From Actinomycetes bacterium (lineage in GTDB: Bacteria; Bacillota; Sulfobacillia; Sulfobacillales; JAIMBI01), in assembly GCA_023565505.1 (NCBI GenBank), contig JAIMBI010000020.1, positions 1 through 64,000 of the forward strand: 64,000 bases of DNA. The letters are read 5' to 3'. The translations under genes and the position numbers were made by a program. Shown one piece after another: positions 1 to 7,175 of the stretch. The notes below the pieces were generated by a model, which was not told the DNA's origin, did not search any database, and saw only the letters and a program-made list of their open reading frames with translations. Positions within the stretch are counted from its first letter, which is position 1. Each line of letters opens with the position of its first letter.

Positions 1-1
1 C

Positions 2-37
2 ATCCGCGCGCGGTCTACCGGGACACCCCCCGCATGA
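2..37 (+). CDS. 3' end of an upstream ORF cut by the window edge, possible antitoxin
   Basis: The second reading frame is open from the window edge and ends in TGA overlapping the start of the PIN gene (ATGA). This one-base-shifted coupling is typical of antitoxin-toxin operons, so the missing upstream gene is probably the cognate antitoxin. Only about 11 codons are visible and nothing else can be said about the protein. Confidence 0.3.
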   Translation: MRARSTGTPPA

Positions 38-462
38 TGCGCGTCGTCTTGGACACCAACGTGATCGTCTCCGCCATTCGGGCCGAGCGCGGCCCCCTGG
101 CCATCATCCGAGAAGGCTGGCTGAGGGGCCGCTTTCACGTGGTGGTCTCCGATCCGCTATTGGCGGAGGTGGAGCGCACACTCACTAAGCCGTATTTTGC
201 AGCGCGTCTGGGGCCGGCTCGGATCCAACGCTTTCTGAACGTGCTGAAGGAGACGGCGATGTTCCAGCCGATCACGGAACCGGTGGCGGGTGTGGCAACC
301 CATCCGGAAGACGACTGGATTCTCGCCACCGCGCAGCAGGCAGGAGCCCACTTTCTGGTGACGGGCGATAAGGCTTTGCAAGCTTTGGGCCGCTTCGGAG
401 AGACTCGCCTAGTGGACCCCGCGCACTTTGCGCAGATCCTGGACAGCATGCGGGAGGACTAG
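34..462 (+). CDS. PIN-domain toxin (putative RNase, type II TA)
   Basis: This 142-residue protein has the layout of PIN-family toxins of the COG1569 type, metal-dependent RNases that cut RNA when freed from their antitoxin. The expected acidic active-site residues are present: Asp7 in VVLDTNV, Glu45, Asp93/Asp94 in HPEDDW and Asp112 in VTGD. It spans the usual length, so it appears complete. The start overlaps the stop of an upstream frame (ATGA), suggesting translation coupled to an antitoxin outside the window. A role in plasmid maintenance is inferred. The RNA target cannot be told from the sequence. Confidence 0.8.
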   Translation: MMRVVLDTNVIVSAIRAERGPLAIIREGWLRGRFHVVVSDPLLAEVERTLTKPYFAARLGPARIQRFLNVLKETAMFQPITEPVAGVATHPEDDWILATAQQAGAHFLVTGDKALQALGRFGETRLVDPAHFAQILDSMRED

Positions 463-479
463 GACAGTGTGAGCCGGGC

Positions 480-653
480 ATGCCAGTGCCGATCACTTGC
501 CGCTGGCAACGGGCCCACCAGGAGTTCTCTCAAGCGCGGTGGCCTTGCCCAAGCAAGCTGAGACATCTTCGGCTCCCGCGGGAGCTTCTCCACGAGGTCT
601 ATGCCCTGGCCGCCGGCCGTCCCCGCAGCGTCGTCATCACCGAAGGCCCCTAG
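480..653 (+). CDS. short ORF, 57 codons, unrecognised, possibly a gene remnant
   Basis: An ATG-started frame begins shortly after the PIN gene and ends at TAG. The peptide has a plausible coding composition near its end (ELLHEVYALAAGRPRSVV) but no SD of note and no family I recognise. It may be a decayed remnant. The rest of the 463-800 interval shows no gene or clear signal. Confidence 0.25.
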   Translation: MPVPITCRWQRAHQEFSQARWPCPSKLRHLRLPRELLHEVYALAAGRPRSVVITEGP

Positions 654-802
654 GAGTTTGTGTGGACGCATCACCGCCGTAAGCGGATACGTCCTCAGAC
701 AGCTATTGGGGGCATGATCGGGCCGGGTCTCGGTTGTCGCTCCCCGATATCGTCCAGCGGCCGTGGCGCTCGCCGTCGAATTCCGGCAAGAGTCCAAGCC
801 GG

Positions 803-811
803 TGGTATAAT
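803..811 (+). promoter_or_regulatory. extended -10 promoter (TGGTATAAT)
   Basis: A perfect TATAAT at 806-811 is preceded by the TGN element of extended -10 promoters. The -35 region is poor. It lies in a gene-poor stretch and would start a transcript near 818 that runs into the hairpins and terminator described next. Confidence 0.45.
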
Positions 812-817
812 TTTGGC

Positions 818-1141
818 AGTCCGGCTGTCGGCGCGCGGGACTCCTCCTCTCGCCATTTGGCCGTTTCGGTGTGGCGGGTCGAGAGAGGAGGATGGCCTAC
901 GGCCCCGATTCTTTTGAAGATCGTGGTCAAGGTGACTGTGATTCTGCAAAAGACGGTCTCCCCGCGTGCAACGCAGAAGGCAAAGCGCCCGTCCTAGCAA
1001 GGACGAGCGCCTGTAACCGTACCGTTGGTGGGGTCCGGGCGAACAGCCGCCAACTGGGAACCCGGACAATCTAACCCACCCGACTCGCTGACCGAAACGG
1101 CCGCCCTGACCCCGACCACGGGTCAGGGATTAGTATTTTTC
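818..1141 (+). ncRNA. candidate structured RNA of about 320 nt with its own promoter and terminator
   Basis: The stretch downstream of the 803-811 promoter has several strong inverted repeats. CCTCCTCTC (843-851) can pair with GAGAGGAGG (883-891). A hairpin with arms at 985-995 and 1000-1010 has a 4-base loop. GTCCGGG and CCCGGAC pair around 1036-1070. It ends in an intrinsic-terminator-like hairpin, arms 1104-1112 and 1120-1128, followed by ATTAGTATTTTT. A 60-codon frame starts at the ATG at 892, but its SD abuts the ATG directly, so an untranslated RNA or a leader is likelier. No known RNA family was recognised. Confidence 0.4.
1104..1140 (+). terminator. intrinsic terminator-like hairpin
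   Basis: Perfect 9-bp arms CCCTGACCC and GGGTCAGGG enclose a 7-base loop and are followed by ATTAGTATTTTT, giving an interrupted U tract. It would end the transcript starting near 818. Confidence 0.55.
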
Positions 1142-1332
1142 GGACCTAGACGTGCTATCCACGGCACATCCAAGTTCCGAGAACCAGCTTCCACCCTCAG
1201 TATGCAACGTCGTGTTGAGCTCGTAAAGCCTCGCTTGAAGCATGCGGCTCTTTGGCGCCTGGCCCCGTGGACCCCTACCTCTGGACCGTGCCGAATCCTG
1301 CCGCTAGGTGTAGCTTTTTCCAACGGTTCGTC

Positions 1333-1338
1333 TATAAT
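1333..1338 (+). promoter_or_regulatory. -10 box TATAAT upstream of a structured RNA
   Basis: A consensus TATAAT follows a T-rich stretch (TAGCTTTTTC at 1311-1320) that could serve as a weak -35 region. A transcript would begin near 1345 and match the hairpin-rich segment ending in a T-run terminator at about 1531. Confidence 0.4.
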
Positions 1339-1344
1339 GGGGCC

Positions 1345-1532
1345 ACGGCCTAGAGGGACAGCGTGTCCGCCTGGGGGACGCGCAAAAGACAAGGGCCGAG
1401 GCTCGCCCCGCCTCGTACCCCGCCCTCAGGCACTCAACCGTCCTGACACGGTTGACTGCATAACGAGTATATCGCTTGGCCGCGCGCCAGGCAAGGCAGT
1501 CACCTACGGGGCGGACCTGTAGGTGTTTTTCG
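1345..1532 (+). ncRNA. candidate small structured RNA (about 187 nt) upstream of the rep-like gene
   Basis: Between a TATAAT box and a terminator lie several local hairpins: GCGTGTCC with GGACGCGC, GAGGC with GCCTC, AACCGT with ACGGTT, and TTGGC with GCCAG. The last stem-loop pairs CACCTAC (1501-1507) with GTAGGTG (1519-1525) and is followed by TTTTTCG, a good intrinsic terminator. No frame in it looks coding. Its position directly upstream of and co-oriented with the replication-type gene suggests a copy-control or leader RNA. That role is inference; the family was not recognised. Confidence 0.5.
1501..1530 (+). terminator. intrinsic terminator CACCTAC...GTAGGTG-TTTTT
   Basis: Seven-bp perfect arms with an 11-base loop are followed directly by a run of five T residues. 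It separates the upstream RNA from the rep-like gene leader. Confidence 0.65.
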
Positions 1533-1542
1533 TGGGCCAAGC

Positions 1543-1604
1543 GGTCCCGGACATGGAAAAGGCCGCCGTGCCAAGCGGCCCCTGAAAGGAGGTTTATCCG
1601 GGAC
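1543..1604 (+). promoter_or_regulatory. folded leader with SD ahead of the rep-like gene
   Basis: GTCCCGGA and TCCGGGAC form a closing stem around an inner GGCCGC/GCGGCC hairpin and a strong AAAGGAGG. No standard start codon follows this SD at normal distance. A GTG-started 34-codon frame (1618-1722) ends two bases before the ATG of the rep-like gene, so a leader peptide coupled to that gene is possible. This is weak, sequence-only evidence of translational control. Confidence 0.3.
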
Positions 1605-1723
1605 TCTTACACAGCTGGTGGTGGCGAGCCCGCTCCGCAAAAGCAACTCGCGACCACCCGGGCATCCCGTTGGGCTTATTGTGCCGAACCCCACGGGTGT
1701 GCGTCAAGTGTCCCGGGGCTAGA

Positions 1724-2887
1724 ATGTCCCAAAAACTTTTTGCCGATACACCGAACACGCCGGGCGCGGCGGCGCTCCGCCGCGCGCTCGAGCGGCGCAC
1801 GGATCTCACCCCCAATGCCAAGCGCCTCTGGTGGTGGCTCTGGACGTTCCAGGCGCAGGCGGACGCCCGCGCTCGCACCGCGGGCCAGCGCCGAGGCCGG
1901 CTCTGGATGAGCGTGCGGTACATGGCTACCGAGTTGGCGCTCTCAGAAAGCACGATCCGGCGCCGGATCCGCGAGCTGAGCAACCAGGGCCTGCTTCTGG
2001 TCGTCCACCGGACCCACCGCCGCGGTGACCCCGACACATGCCTCTACCGCTTGCGGTGGGCCCCTGCGCCGGACTCGGCCGAGGAGACGCCGTCCCCTTC
2101 CCCGTTGCCGCCCATCCGGGAGCCAGAACGGGATGAGGAGTCGGGATTGGCAGAGTCTGGCATTGTTGCGACCTCGGCTGACACCACCCCTCCTGCCATG
2201 CTGACACCACCCCCTCGGGGGACCGACAACCCGGTAACTCAAGCAGGACAAGCCTTTGCGGGATCAGAGTCCGCGCAGATCAATTCAAGAACCCTACGGG
2301 AAGTTGATCAACCAACACATGCAGCCGCACTCAAGCCGGCCACCAAACAGAGTCCCTCTGTTGTTGTTCTACAAGAAGCCATTAACATCTCCACTGACCC
2401 ACTCACCCTACTTCCACCCAACCTCCTATCCCGCCTCCGCCGCCAAGGTCATCAGGACGAGGTGATCGCGCGTATTACGGCCTGGGCGCTGTCCGCTCCC
2501 GCGCACCATCCTGCGCGGCCGCGGCGGGTGTGGGCGTGGATTCAGCAAGGGGTGAAGGAACGGTGGACGGATCCGCCGGCCTGGGTGGAGACGCTCCTGG
2601 CGGCATTCGAGCGCCGGCAGGCACAGGAACGTGCAGCGCGCGAAGCCCGGGAGCGAGCTGCCAAGGAACAGGCCGACGCGGATCGGACCAAGGGTCTCTG
2701 GGAGGAAGTGACGCAGGTGCTGGCGCGCGGCGGGCCAGAGGCGGCAGCATTGGAAGCTGAGGCGGAGCGGTTGGCGCGGGTCGCAGGGGGGCCTCTGGCG
2801 GTAGCGGTTTACCGGCAGAACGGAGGGATGCGGCGGGCGTGGCTCATTCAAGCGTACGCCCAAAAACAGTCGGCAGGCGCCAGTTGA
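1724..2887 (+). CDS. winged-helix plasmid replication-type protein
   Basis: The 387-residue product has an N-terminal helix-turn-helix at about residues 62-95 (MATELALSESTIRRRIRELS followed by a turn and VVH strand). This is the winged-helix plan seen in plasmid replication initiators and DnaD-like proteins. A Pro/Thr-rich linker follows (about 115-235), then a C-terminal helical region with an Ala/Arg/Glu-rich coiled coil (about 300-330). ATG 1724 is chosen because the upstream extension lacks coding character. The linker DNA (2260-2440) is clearly poorer in G than its surroundings. Position next to candidate control RNAs and a partition locus supports a replication role, but no catalytic motif proves it. 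It could also be a regulator. Confidence 0.55.
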   Translation: MSQKLFADTPNTPGAAALRRALERRTDLTPNAKRLWWWLWTFQAQADARARTAGQRRGRLWMSVRYMATELALSESTIRRRIRELSNQGLLLVVHRTHRRGDPDTCLYRLRWAPAPDSAEETPSPSPLPPIREPERDEESGLAESGIVATSADTTPPAMLTPPPRGTDNPVTQAGQAFAGSESAQINSRTLREVDQPTHAAALKPATKQSPSVVVLQEAINISTDPLTLLPPNLLSRLRRQGHQDEVIARITAWALSAPAHHPARPRRVWAWIQQGVKERWTDPPAWVETLLAAFERRQAQERAAREARERAAKEQADADRTKGLWEEVTQVLARGGPEAAALEAEAERLARVAGGPLAVAVYRQNGGMRRAWLIQAYAQKQSAGAS

Positions 2888-2948
2888 TGGCAAAGCATGC
2901 GGGGTCGTGCAACCGGAGGTCCCTCAATGGCCGAGAAGGTCGAAGAGG

Positions 2949-3449
2949 TCAAGGCGGGATCTGGTCTGCCTCGGTGGGTTCGTAGCCAATGCGCCGGAAG
3001 AACTCTGGCGGCGTTATATATTCAACCCCCTCCCAAAGGTGATGGCCTTGGGAGTCGGCTGGGGGGAAATCGTGCAGATTGTTAGACACCACGTATCGGG
3101 CGCGACTTGCTCGCGCTGCAGCCCAGATGGGGTGATCGTCTGGATCCGGCGCATCTGGCCACATGGGGGGCCAGGGCGGTTTCGGATCGACGACCACAAA
3201 GAGCGGGGCGAGGATGGCCATCATGGTCTTGCTGGTGCGGGAACACCGAGCCCAGTTCGCGTCGTCGAAAATCGGCTGGCGCTCGAGCCAGTGCCAAGTC
3301 AGGACCCGATAGAGCTCACCGATAATCCACGGAGACCAATAAGGCAGAAATAACGCCTCTGCCGCGGCCCGAACCAGATGACGCCGCGTGCGGGCGGGCA
3401 CCAGCACGCTCGTGTCACAAACGGCACGAACTGGTCGGCGGCGAGGCAC
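2949..3449 (-). CDS. PIN-domain toxin of a minus-strand TA pair
   Basis: The 166-residue protein starts at GTG and has a PIN-like core: Asp12 (AVCDTSVLV), Glu45 (WIIGELYRVL), an acidic cluster near residues 97-103 (DAPDPDDHP) and a C-terminal NNLHDF stretch where the last acidic site usually lies. It follows an HTH gene by three bases, the usual antitoxin-first order. An RNase toxin role is inferred from family. The unusual NN before the last acidic residue may affect metal binding. Confidence 0.65.
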   Translation of the reverse strand: MPRRRPVRAVCDTSVLVPARTRRHLVRAAAEALFLPYWSPWIIGELYRVLTWHWLERQPIFDDANWARCSRTSKTMMAILAPLFVVVDPKPPWPPMWPDAPDPDDHPIWAAARASRARYVVSNNLHDFPPADSQGHHLWEGVEYITPPEFFRRIGYEPTEADQIPP

Positions 3450-3452
3450 CGT

Positions 3453-3803
3453 TCAGGATCGCCCGCCCGGTTGCCAAGGCAGGCGTCCGGGGCGTTCGGC
3501 CAGCAGTTGTTGCCACGCTTCCGGGGGTAAGTCGCGTCCTAAGTCCTCGATCTCGTCCAGTAGGCGTTCCAGTCGCTGGAGACGTTGCACATCGGGGTCC
3601 GCCTCCTGGAGCAACAGGTCCACAGACGGCGCGTAAATCTGGAGGCGGTGACCCAAACGGCGGCTTCGGAGTTTACCCTCGTGCGCCCACCTCTTCACCG
3701 TATTGAGGGAGCCGACACCCAGCCGCCGGGCCGCTTCCCCTGTTGTAATCCACTCGGTCGCTGCCGTCGAAGCCTCCCGGTGCTTGTGCGTCAGTACCGG
3801 CAT
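3453..3803 (-). CDS. MerR/excisionase-type HTH antitoxin
   Basis: The 116-residue protein carries an N-terminal HTH at about residues 17-60 (TTGEAARRLGVGSLNTVKRW, then HEGKLRSRRLGHR), like the DNA-binding domains of MerR-type and excisionase proteins. A Leu/Arg/Glu helical tail (about 65-105) could bind the downstream PIN toxin. An AAGGGGGT SD lies 7 bases upstream of the ATG. The gene heads the operon, so it probably represses it, perhaps through the GACAG/CTGTC repeat upstream. Antitoxin identity rests on gene order and size. Confidence 0.6.
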   Translation of the reverse strand: MPVLTHKHREASTAATEWITTGEAARRLGVGSLNTVKRWAHEGKLRSRRLGHRLQIYAPSVDLLLQEADPDVQRLQRLERLLDEIEDLGRDLPPEAWQQLLAERPGRLPWQPGGRS

Positions 3804-3831
3804 GACGTTACCCCCTTCTTGGAGGATAGCC

Positions 3832-3849
3832 GACAGTGTCTATTCTGTC
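3832..3849. promoter_or_regulatory. inverted repeat GACAG-N8-CTGTC, possible TA operator
   Basis: A short inverted repeat lies about 30 bp upstream of the HTH antitoxin start in an AT-richer pocket. It is where autoregulation by the antitoxin would act. The evidence is position and symmetry only. Confidence 0.3.
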
Positions 3850-3900
3850 ACTACTGTTCGTTTCGTCCACGGTAATAAATGGGGGCCTGCGGATCCGGCC

Positions 3901-3939
3901 TTCACCATGGTGAAACTGCCGCAGTTTCACCATGGTGAA
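3901..3939. repeat. parS-like double palindrome next to parB
   Basis: TTCACCATGGTGAAACTG (3901-3918) is repeated as an exact reverse complement at 3922-3939 with a 3-base spacer. Each arm also contains the self-complementary 14-mer TTCACCATGGTGAA, so two palindromic sites lie 25 bp apart. The GTTTCAC...GTGAAAC core recalls the canonical ParB site but is longer at its centre (CCATGG). It sits 3 bp beyond the parB stop and has no T tract, so a partition site is more likely than a terminator. Confidence 0.6.
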
Positions 3940-3941
3940 GA

Positions 3942-4952
3942 CTAGCTTGGTGGAGGTGATTGTTCCCGCCCATCATGGCCTGCCAACCGAGCGGCAATGA
4001 GTTGACGGACCTCGTCGGCCATGCGGCGCAGGGCTGCCTCGGCTTCCTGGAGTTCGACAAGTGGGCGGCTCATCAGGCGCGGGCGCTCCTTTGTTTCCCA
4101 TTCCCGCTGGCGGCGCTCGGCCCAGCTCTGGTGCACGGGCGGTCGCCCGCCGGGTACCGTCAGGCGGCGGAGTGTGTCCGGCACCTGTCCGGTCGTGACG
4201 ATCTCCCGTACCTGCTGGGCGATTGCAGCTACCGCGGGTCTGGTGACCTCAATCCACTGGAGCATAGCGTCGACGGATCCCGGCACCCGTTCCGTAAGGC
4301 CGCGCGGGTCGAACAAGCCAGCCAGCTCCCGGGCAACACGACCGGAGATCCGCTGGGCTTCAAGGGCTTGTCGGAGCGCGTCCGCGCGAGCGACTTTCCG
4401 GACGGACGAGATGTAGCTGCTCGGCTTGCCGACACGGCGCCCCAGCTCCTCCTGGGTCCAGCCGTACTCGGCCATCAGCCGCTCGTAGGCATCGGCTTCT
4501 TCCAGGAGGCTCAGGTCTTCCCGCTGGAGATTTTCGATCAGCATGACCGTCGCGGCCTGGGCGTCGTCCATTGGCCTGACGTAGGCCAGGATGGTCGACC
4601 AGCCGAGGCTTCGAGCCGCCCGCAACCGCCGCTCGCCCGCGACCAACTCGAAACGGCCATCCTCTCGAGGGCGCACAACAATCGGTTCGACCAGGCCATG
4701 CTCGCGCAACGAGGACTTGAGATCGTCTAGGCTGTCGGCATCGTCGGCCAGGCCGCGGCGCGCGTTGAAACCCTCGCGGATCAGGATCGCGTCGAGAGGG
4801 ATGTCGCGGACGGGGGCCAGTTCGCTCGCTGGTTGAGGCGGCGCGTCGCCGGTCCCGTTATCCACGTTCCCCAGCGCCGGGGCCTCGCTAATCCGCTGCA
4901 ACAGTCCTTCCAGGCGCTCAGCGGCGTCCTGCCGGGTGTCTCGTCTCGGCAA
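3942..4952 (-). CDS. parB: ParB/Spo0J-family partition protein
   Basis: The 336-residue protein has the ParB N-terminal domain (about 45-145) with GERRLRAA at 106-113 and the ENLQRED box at 140-146, then an HTH at about 163-188 (YGWTQEELGRRVGKPSSYIS). ParB proteins bind parS, spread or slide as CTP-dependent clamps, and stimulate the ParA ATPase. The GERRLRA motif of the CTP site is intact. The gene overlaps the end of parA by 35 bp and is followed by the double palindrome at 3901-3939, its likely binding site. Basic and helical segments at the C-terminus fit dimerisation. Confidence 0.9.
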   Translation of the reverse strand: MPRRDTRQDAAERLEGLLQRISEAPALGNVDNGTGDAPPQPASELAPVRDIPLDAILIREGFNARRGLADDADSLDDLKSSLREHGLVEPIVVRPREDGRFELVAGERRLRAARSLGWSTILAYVRPMDDAQAATVMLIENLQREDLSLLEEADAYERLMAEYGWTQEELGRRVGKPSSYISSVRKVARADALRQALEAQRISGRVARELAGLFDPRGLTERVPGSVDAMLQWIEVTRPAVAAIAQQVREIVTTGQVPDTLRRLTVPGGRPPVHQSWAERRQREWETKERPRLMSRPLVELQEAEAALRRMADEVRQLIAARLAGHDGREQSPPPS

Positions 4953-5652
4953 TGTGGGTCACCATCCATTCGACACATGTGAGGTAATCTTCGGCGGCCG
5001 TGGCGTGCGGCGCCCACTCCCAGATGGTCCGGCCGGCCTGAGCGGCGCGGTCGAGATCGACGCACTGGCGGATGGGCGGCGCGACACGAGCGCCCGCGAT
5101 ACGCTTGAGGGCGTCCAGCATTTCGATGGACCGTCGGGTCCGGAGGTCGTAGCGCACCGGGAGCAACCCGATCAACCGCCCGGGTGGCACGCGGCCCAGG
5201 ACGTCGGCGACCCCGGCCAGCGAATAGAAGCTCAGGTCCACCGGCACGATGATGCCGTGCGCGACACGCAGGAGCCCCGCGATCCAGGTGCTATGTGCGG
5301 GTGCGGTGTCGACCACGATCCAGTCGTACGTGAGCGGGATCTGCCGGAAGCGCTCGGCGACCACGTCCTGGCCCGCCGTTTCCCACCAGCGTTGAGCCGT
5401 CGGGCCTCCGGGCAGCACATCAAGTCTGGTGCGCGCCGTGACCGGCTCCCACTGGCCCTCCAGGATCCATTCGGCCACGGCGGGGCGAGGATCCAGGCCC
5501 AATCCCTGCGTGGCGTTGCCCTGGGCATCCGCGTCGATGAGGCACGCGGTCTGTCCGCCCATCGCCAACGCGGCGGCCAGATGCAGCGCCGTCGTGGTCT
5601 TACCTACGCCACCTTTTTGGTTGTGCACGACCAGAATCATGGGCCGCTCCAT
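4918..5652 (-). CDS. parA: ParA-family partition ATPase
   Basis: From ATG 5652 the product is 244 residues. It starts with the deviant Walker A box NQKGGVGKTT (residues 11-20), followed by the IDADAQGN motif of ParA/MinD ATPases and WIVVDTAP as the switch region. It lacks an N-terminal HTH, like small (type Ib) ParA proteins. An upstream in-frame ATG (5751) would add 33 residues but has no SD; the chosen ATG has a weak GGGGCGA. The operon is parA-parB. ParA uses ATP-dependent nucleoid binding to move ParB-loaded plasmids. Confidence 0.9.
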   Translation of the reverse strand: MERPMILVVHNQKGGVGKTTTALHLAAALAMGGQTACLIDADAQGNATQGLGLDPRPAVAEWILEGQWEPVTARTRLDVLPGGPTAQRWWETAGQDVVAERFRQIPLTYDWIVVDTAPAHSTWIAGLLRVAHGIIVPVDLSFYSLAGVADVLGRVPPGRLIGLLPVRYDLRTRRSIEMLDALKRIAGARVAPPIRQCVDLDRAAQAGRTIWEWAPHATAAEDYLTCVEWMVTHIAETRHPAGRR

Positions 5653-5733
5653 GTCTCGCCCCACGCGCTTTTGCTTCGATACGTTGTCGACGGGTTCGGG
5701 TCGGGCGGGCGGGATTCCTGCTACTCCTTGAGG

Positions 5734-6063
5734 ATGGAGGGCGTATGGCATAGCCTGAGATCATGCGGGTGGGAAAGTCCCACTACTTTAGGAACAGGAG
5801 GTGTTACGGCTACGGCCAAACCCGTTGCGGTTCGGGTCGATGCCAAGGGCCGCATCCGCGTGCCGGCGGCTGTCCGGCAGCAGTTAAAGCTGGAGCCGGG
5901 CGATCTCGTCTTTTTGCAGGTGGACGCCACGGGCTTTCGGGTGATACGGGGCGCCAACCCGTTTGACGCCTTGGCCGAGGCGGCCATCGAGGAAGCCGCG
6001 CGCGGCGAGACGATCCCGCTGGAGGAGTGGGCGCGCCAGCATGTCGAGCGAGCGGACGAATGA
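5734..6063 (+). CDS. AbrB/SpoVT-type antitoxin; true start probably downstream and non-AUG
   Basis: The conserved part has the swapped-hairpin AbrB domain (VRVDAKGRIRVPAAVRQQL, then LEPGDLVFLQVD) and a toxin-binding tail rich in Glu/Ala. The only standard in-frame start upstream is ATG 5734, which has almost no SD spacing. A strong AGGAGGTG (5796-5802) lies directly before the domain, but the next in-frame codons are GTT, ACG (5806), GCT and ACG (5812). The family usually begins about 10 residues before DAKGRI, which fits ACG. The stop overlaps the toxin start (ATGA). Such proteins repress their operon and neutralise the toxin. Confidence 0.75.
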   Translation: MEGVWHSLRSCGWESPTTLGTGGVTATAKPVAVRVDAKGRIRVPAAVRQQLKLEPGDLVFLQVDATGFRVIRGANPFDALAEAAIEEAARGETIPLEEWARQHVERADE

Positions 6064-6356
6064 CCGGCGAGTTGGCGCGCCGCGCGGCCAAGGATTCGGA
6101 GCAATTGGATCCCGTGGTTCGGGGCAGGGCCGCGGAGGCGTTGCGCCAGCTGGCAACGGACCCGGAAGCCGTCCACCCATTGCAAGGCAGCTTGCGCGGC
6201 GCTCGCGCGCTGGGGTTCTCAGGCCCCGGTGGGGCGTACCGAGCGGCCTATATCGTCCACGGCGAGCGGTGCCTGGTGTTCCTCGTGGGGCCCCATGAAG
6301 GGTTCTACGCGCTAGCTGAGCGGCGCTATCGCGCTTTGGCGAGACGGCGCGACTAG
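6060..6356 (+). CDS. RelE/ParE-like toxin
   Basis: The 98-residue product starts at the ATG overlapping the antitoxin stop. It has the RelE/ParE fold signature: an N-terminal helix pair (DPVVRGRAAEALRQLATDP), then strands with HPLQGSLRGARALGF and AAYIVHGERCLVFLVGPHEGFY, ending in a basic helix. Many relatives are ribosome-dependent mRNA endonucleases, others are gyrase poisons, and the sequence alone does not decide. Coupling to an AbrB-type antitoxin supports the TA role. Confidence 0.75.
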   Translation: MTGELARRAAKDSEQLDPVVRGRAAEALRQLATDPEAVHPLQGSLRGARALGFSGPGGAYRAAYIVHGERCLVFLVGPHEGFYALAERRYRALARRRD

Positions 6357-6555
6357 GTTGTCGACGGAGCTGGAGGGAGGTTTTGAGGCGCCTTCCCGGT
6401 ACCGTCGTTATTTACGCGGTTGGGTCGCAAAGTGCCCGCGCAGGCCAAGCTGGAGTCGGGTCGCCATACGTACCTGCCAGCAGTGTTCGGGCCACCGTGC
6501 GTTCCTCTGGAGTGGTGATCTGGTGACTGGTCAGCACAATCGCATCGACGGCCGG

Positions 6556-7134
6556 TCAACCTGACCCATTCGCGCGATACCATTTCAGATCACGGGGAGT
6601 AAACGCTGAGACATTCAGAGGTACTCCCCATTTGTATAAGGGCTTGCCTTCCGCCGACAATGCCACAGGATTCAGTTCATACCAATAGAATGCTTTGTTC
6701 CATGAAAAAATTACAGGAGTATTGACATCAACTTTCTTTTTCTGTCTTGCAGAAGCCGGACCTGCTGAGATGGAGGCAATCCGCGGATCAGATGTTTCGA
6801 CCGCAAAGACCGTTGTCGCGCCTTGGCTACCGGAATAGCTCATCCACCCGATGGTTTTTATCCTGCCCGTACTCTTATCAAAATGCGTATCCCCTGGGGC
6901 TCTCCACAAGAATCCGTGTTTCGTGAGGAGGACTGTACGTGGTCCCGCTGGTGTCCTGACGAGTAAGACCTCCCCCCAAGGATACTGCACCGCCCCGAAA
7001 GGTACGGCGTATGCACCGACATCGAACTCGGCTTTCGCAGCGGCAATAGGCGAAAACCGATAGCCGCTGAGATACAAAAAAGCAGCGACGACCAGCAGTA
7101 GCACCAACAAACTCCCGCCTAATCGTTTAACCAT
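6556..7134 (-). CDS. membrane-anchored protein of unknown function
   Basis: The 192-residue product has one N-terminal hydrophobic segment (about residues 6-25, GSLLVLLLVVAAFLYLSGY) and an extracytoplasmic part with several Trp/Tyr/Gly motifs. A good SD (GGGAGGAG) precedes the ATG. Its DNA is clearly less GC-rich than the transfer genes, a hint of separate origin. No family was recognised. The 200 bp between it and the toxin gene contain no further gene I can support. Confidence 0.6.
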   Translation of the reverse strand: MVKRLGGSLLVLLLVVAAFLYLSGYRFSPIAAAKAEFDVGAYAVPFGAVQYPWGEVLLVRTPAGPRTVLLTKHGFLWRAPGDTHFDKSTGRIKTIGWMSYSGSQGATTVFAVETSDPRIASISAGPASARQKKKVDVNTPVIFSWNKAFYWYELNPVALSAEGKPLYKWGVPLNVSAFTPRDLKWYRANGSG

Positions 7135-7175
7135 GTGGCTCCTCCCAGGTGCTCTCGTAAGTCCTGGCCTTCAGC

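Noticed and set aside
1452-1472. TTGACT as a promoter -35 inside the structured RNA
   Set aside because: No -10 box at a suitable distance; TATAT is only nine bases away. It is probably part of the AACCGT/ACGGTT hairpin.
1345-1532. Assignment of the upstream RNA as 6S RNA
   Set aside because: Length is similar, but 6S RNA is one long hairpin with a central bubble whereas this sequence forms several separate local hairpins.
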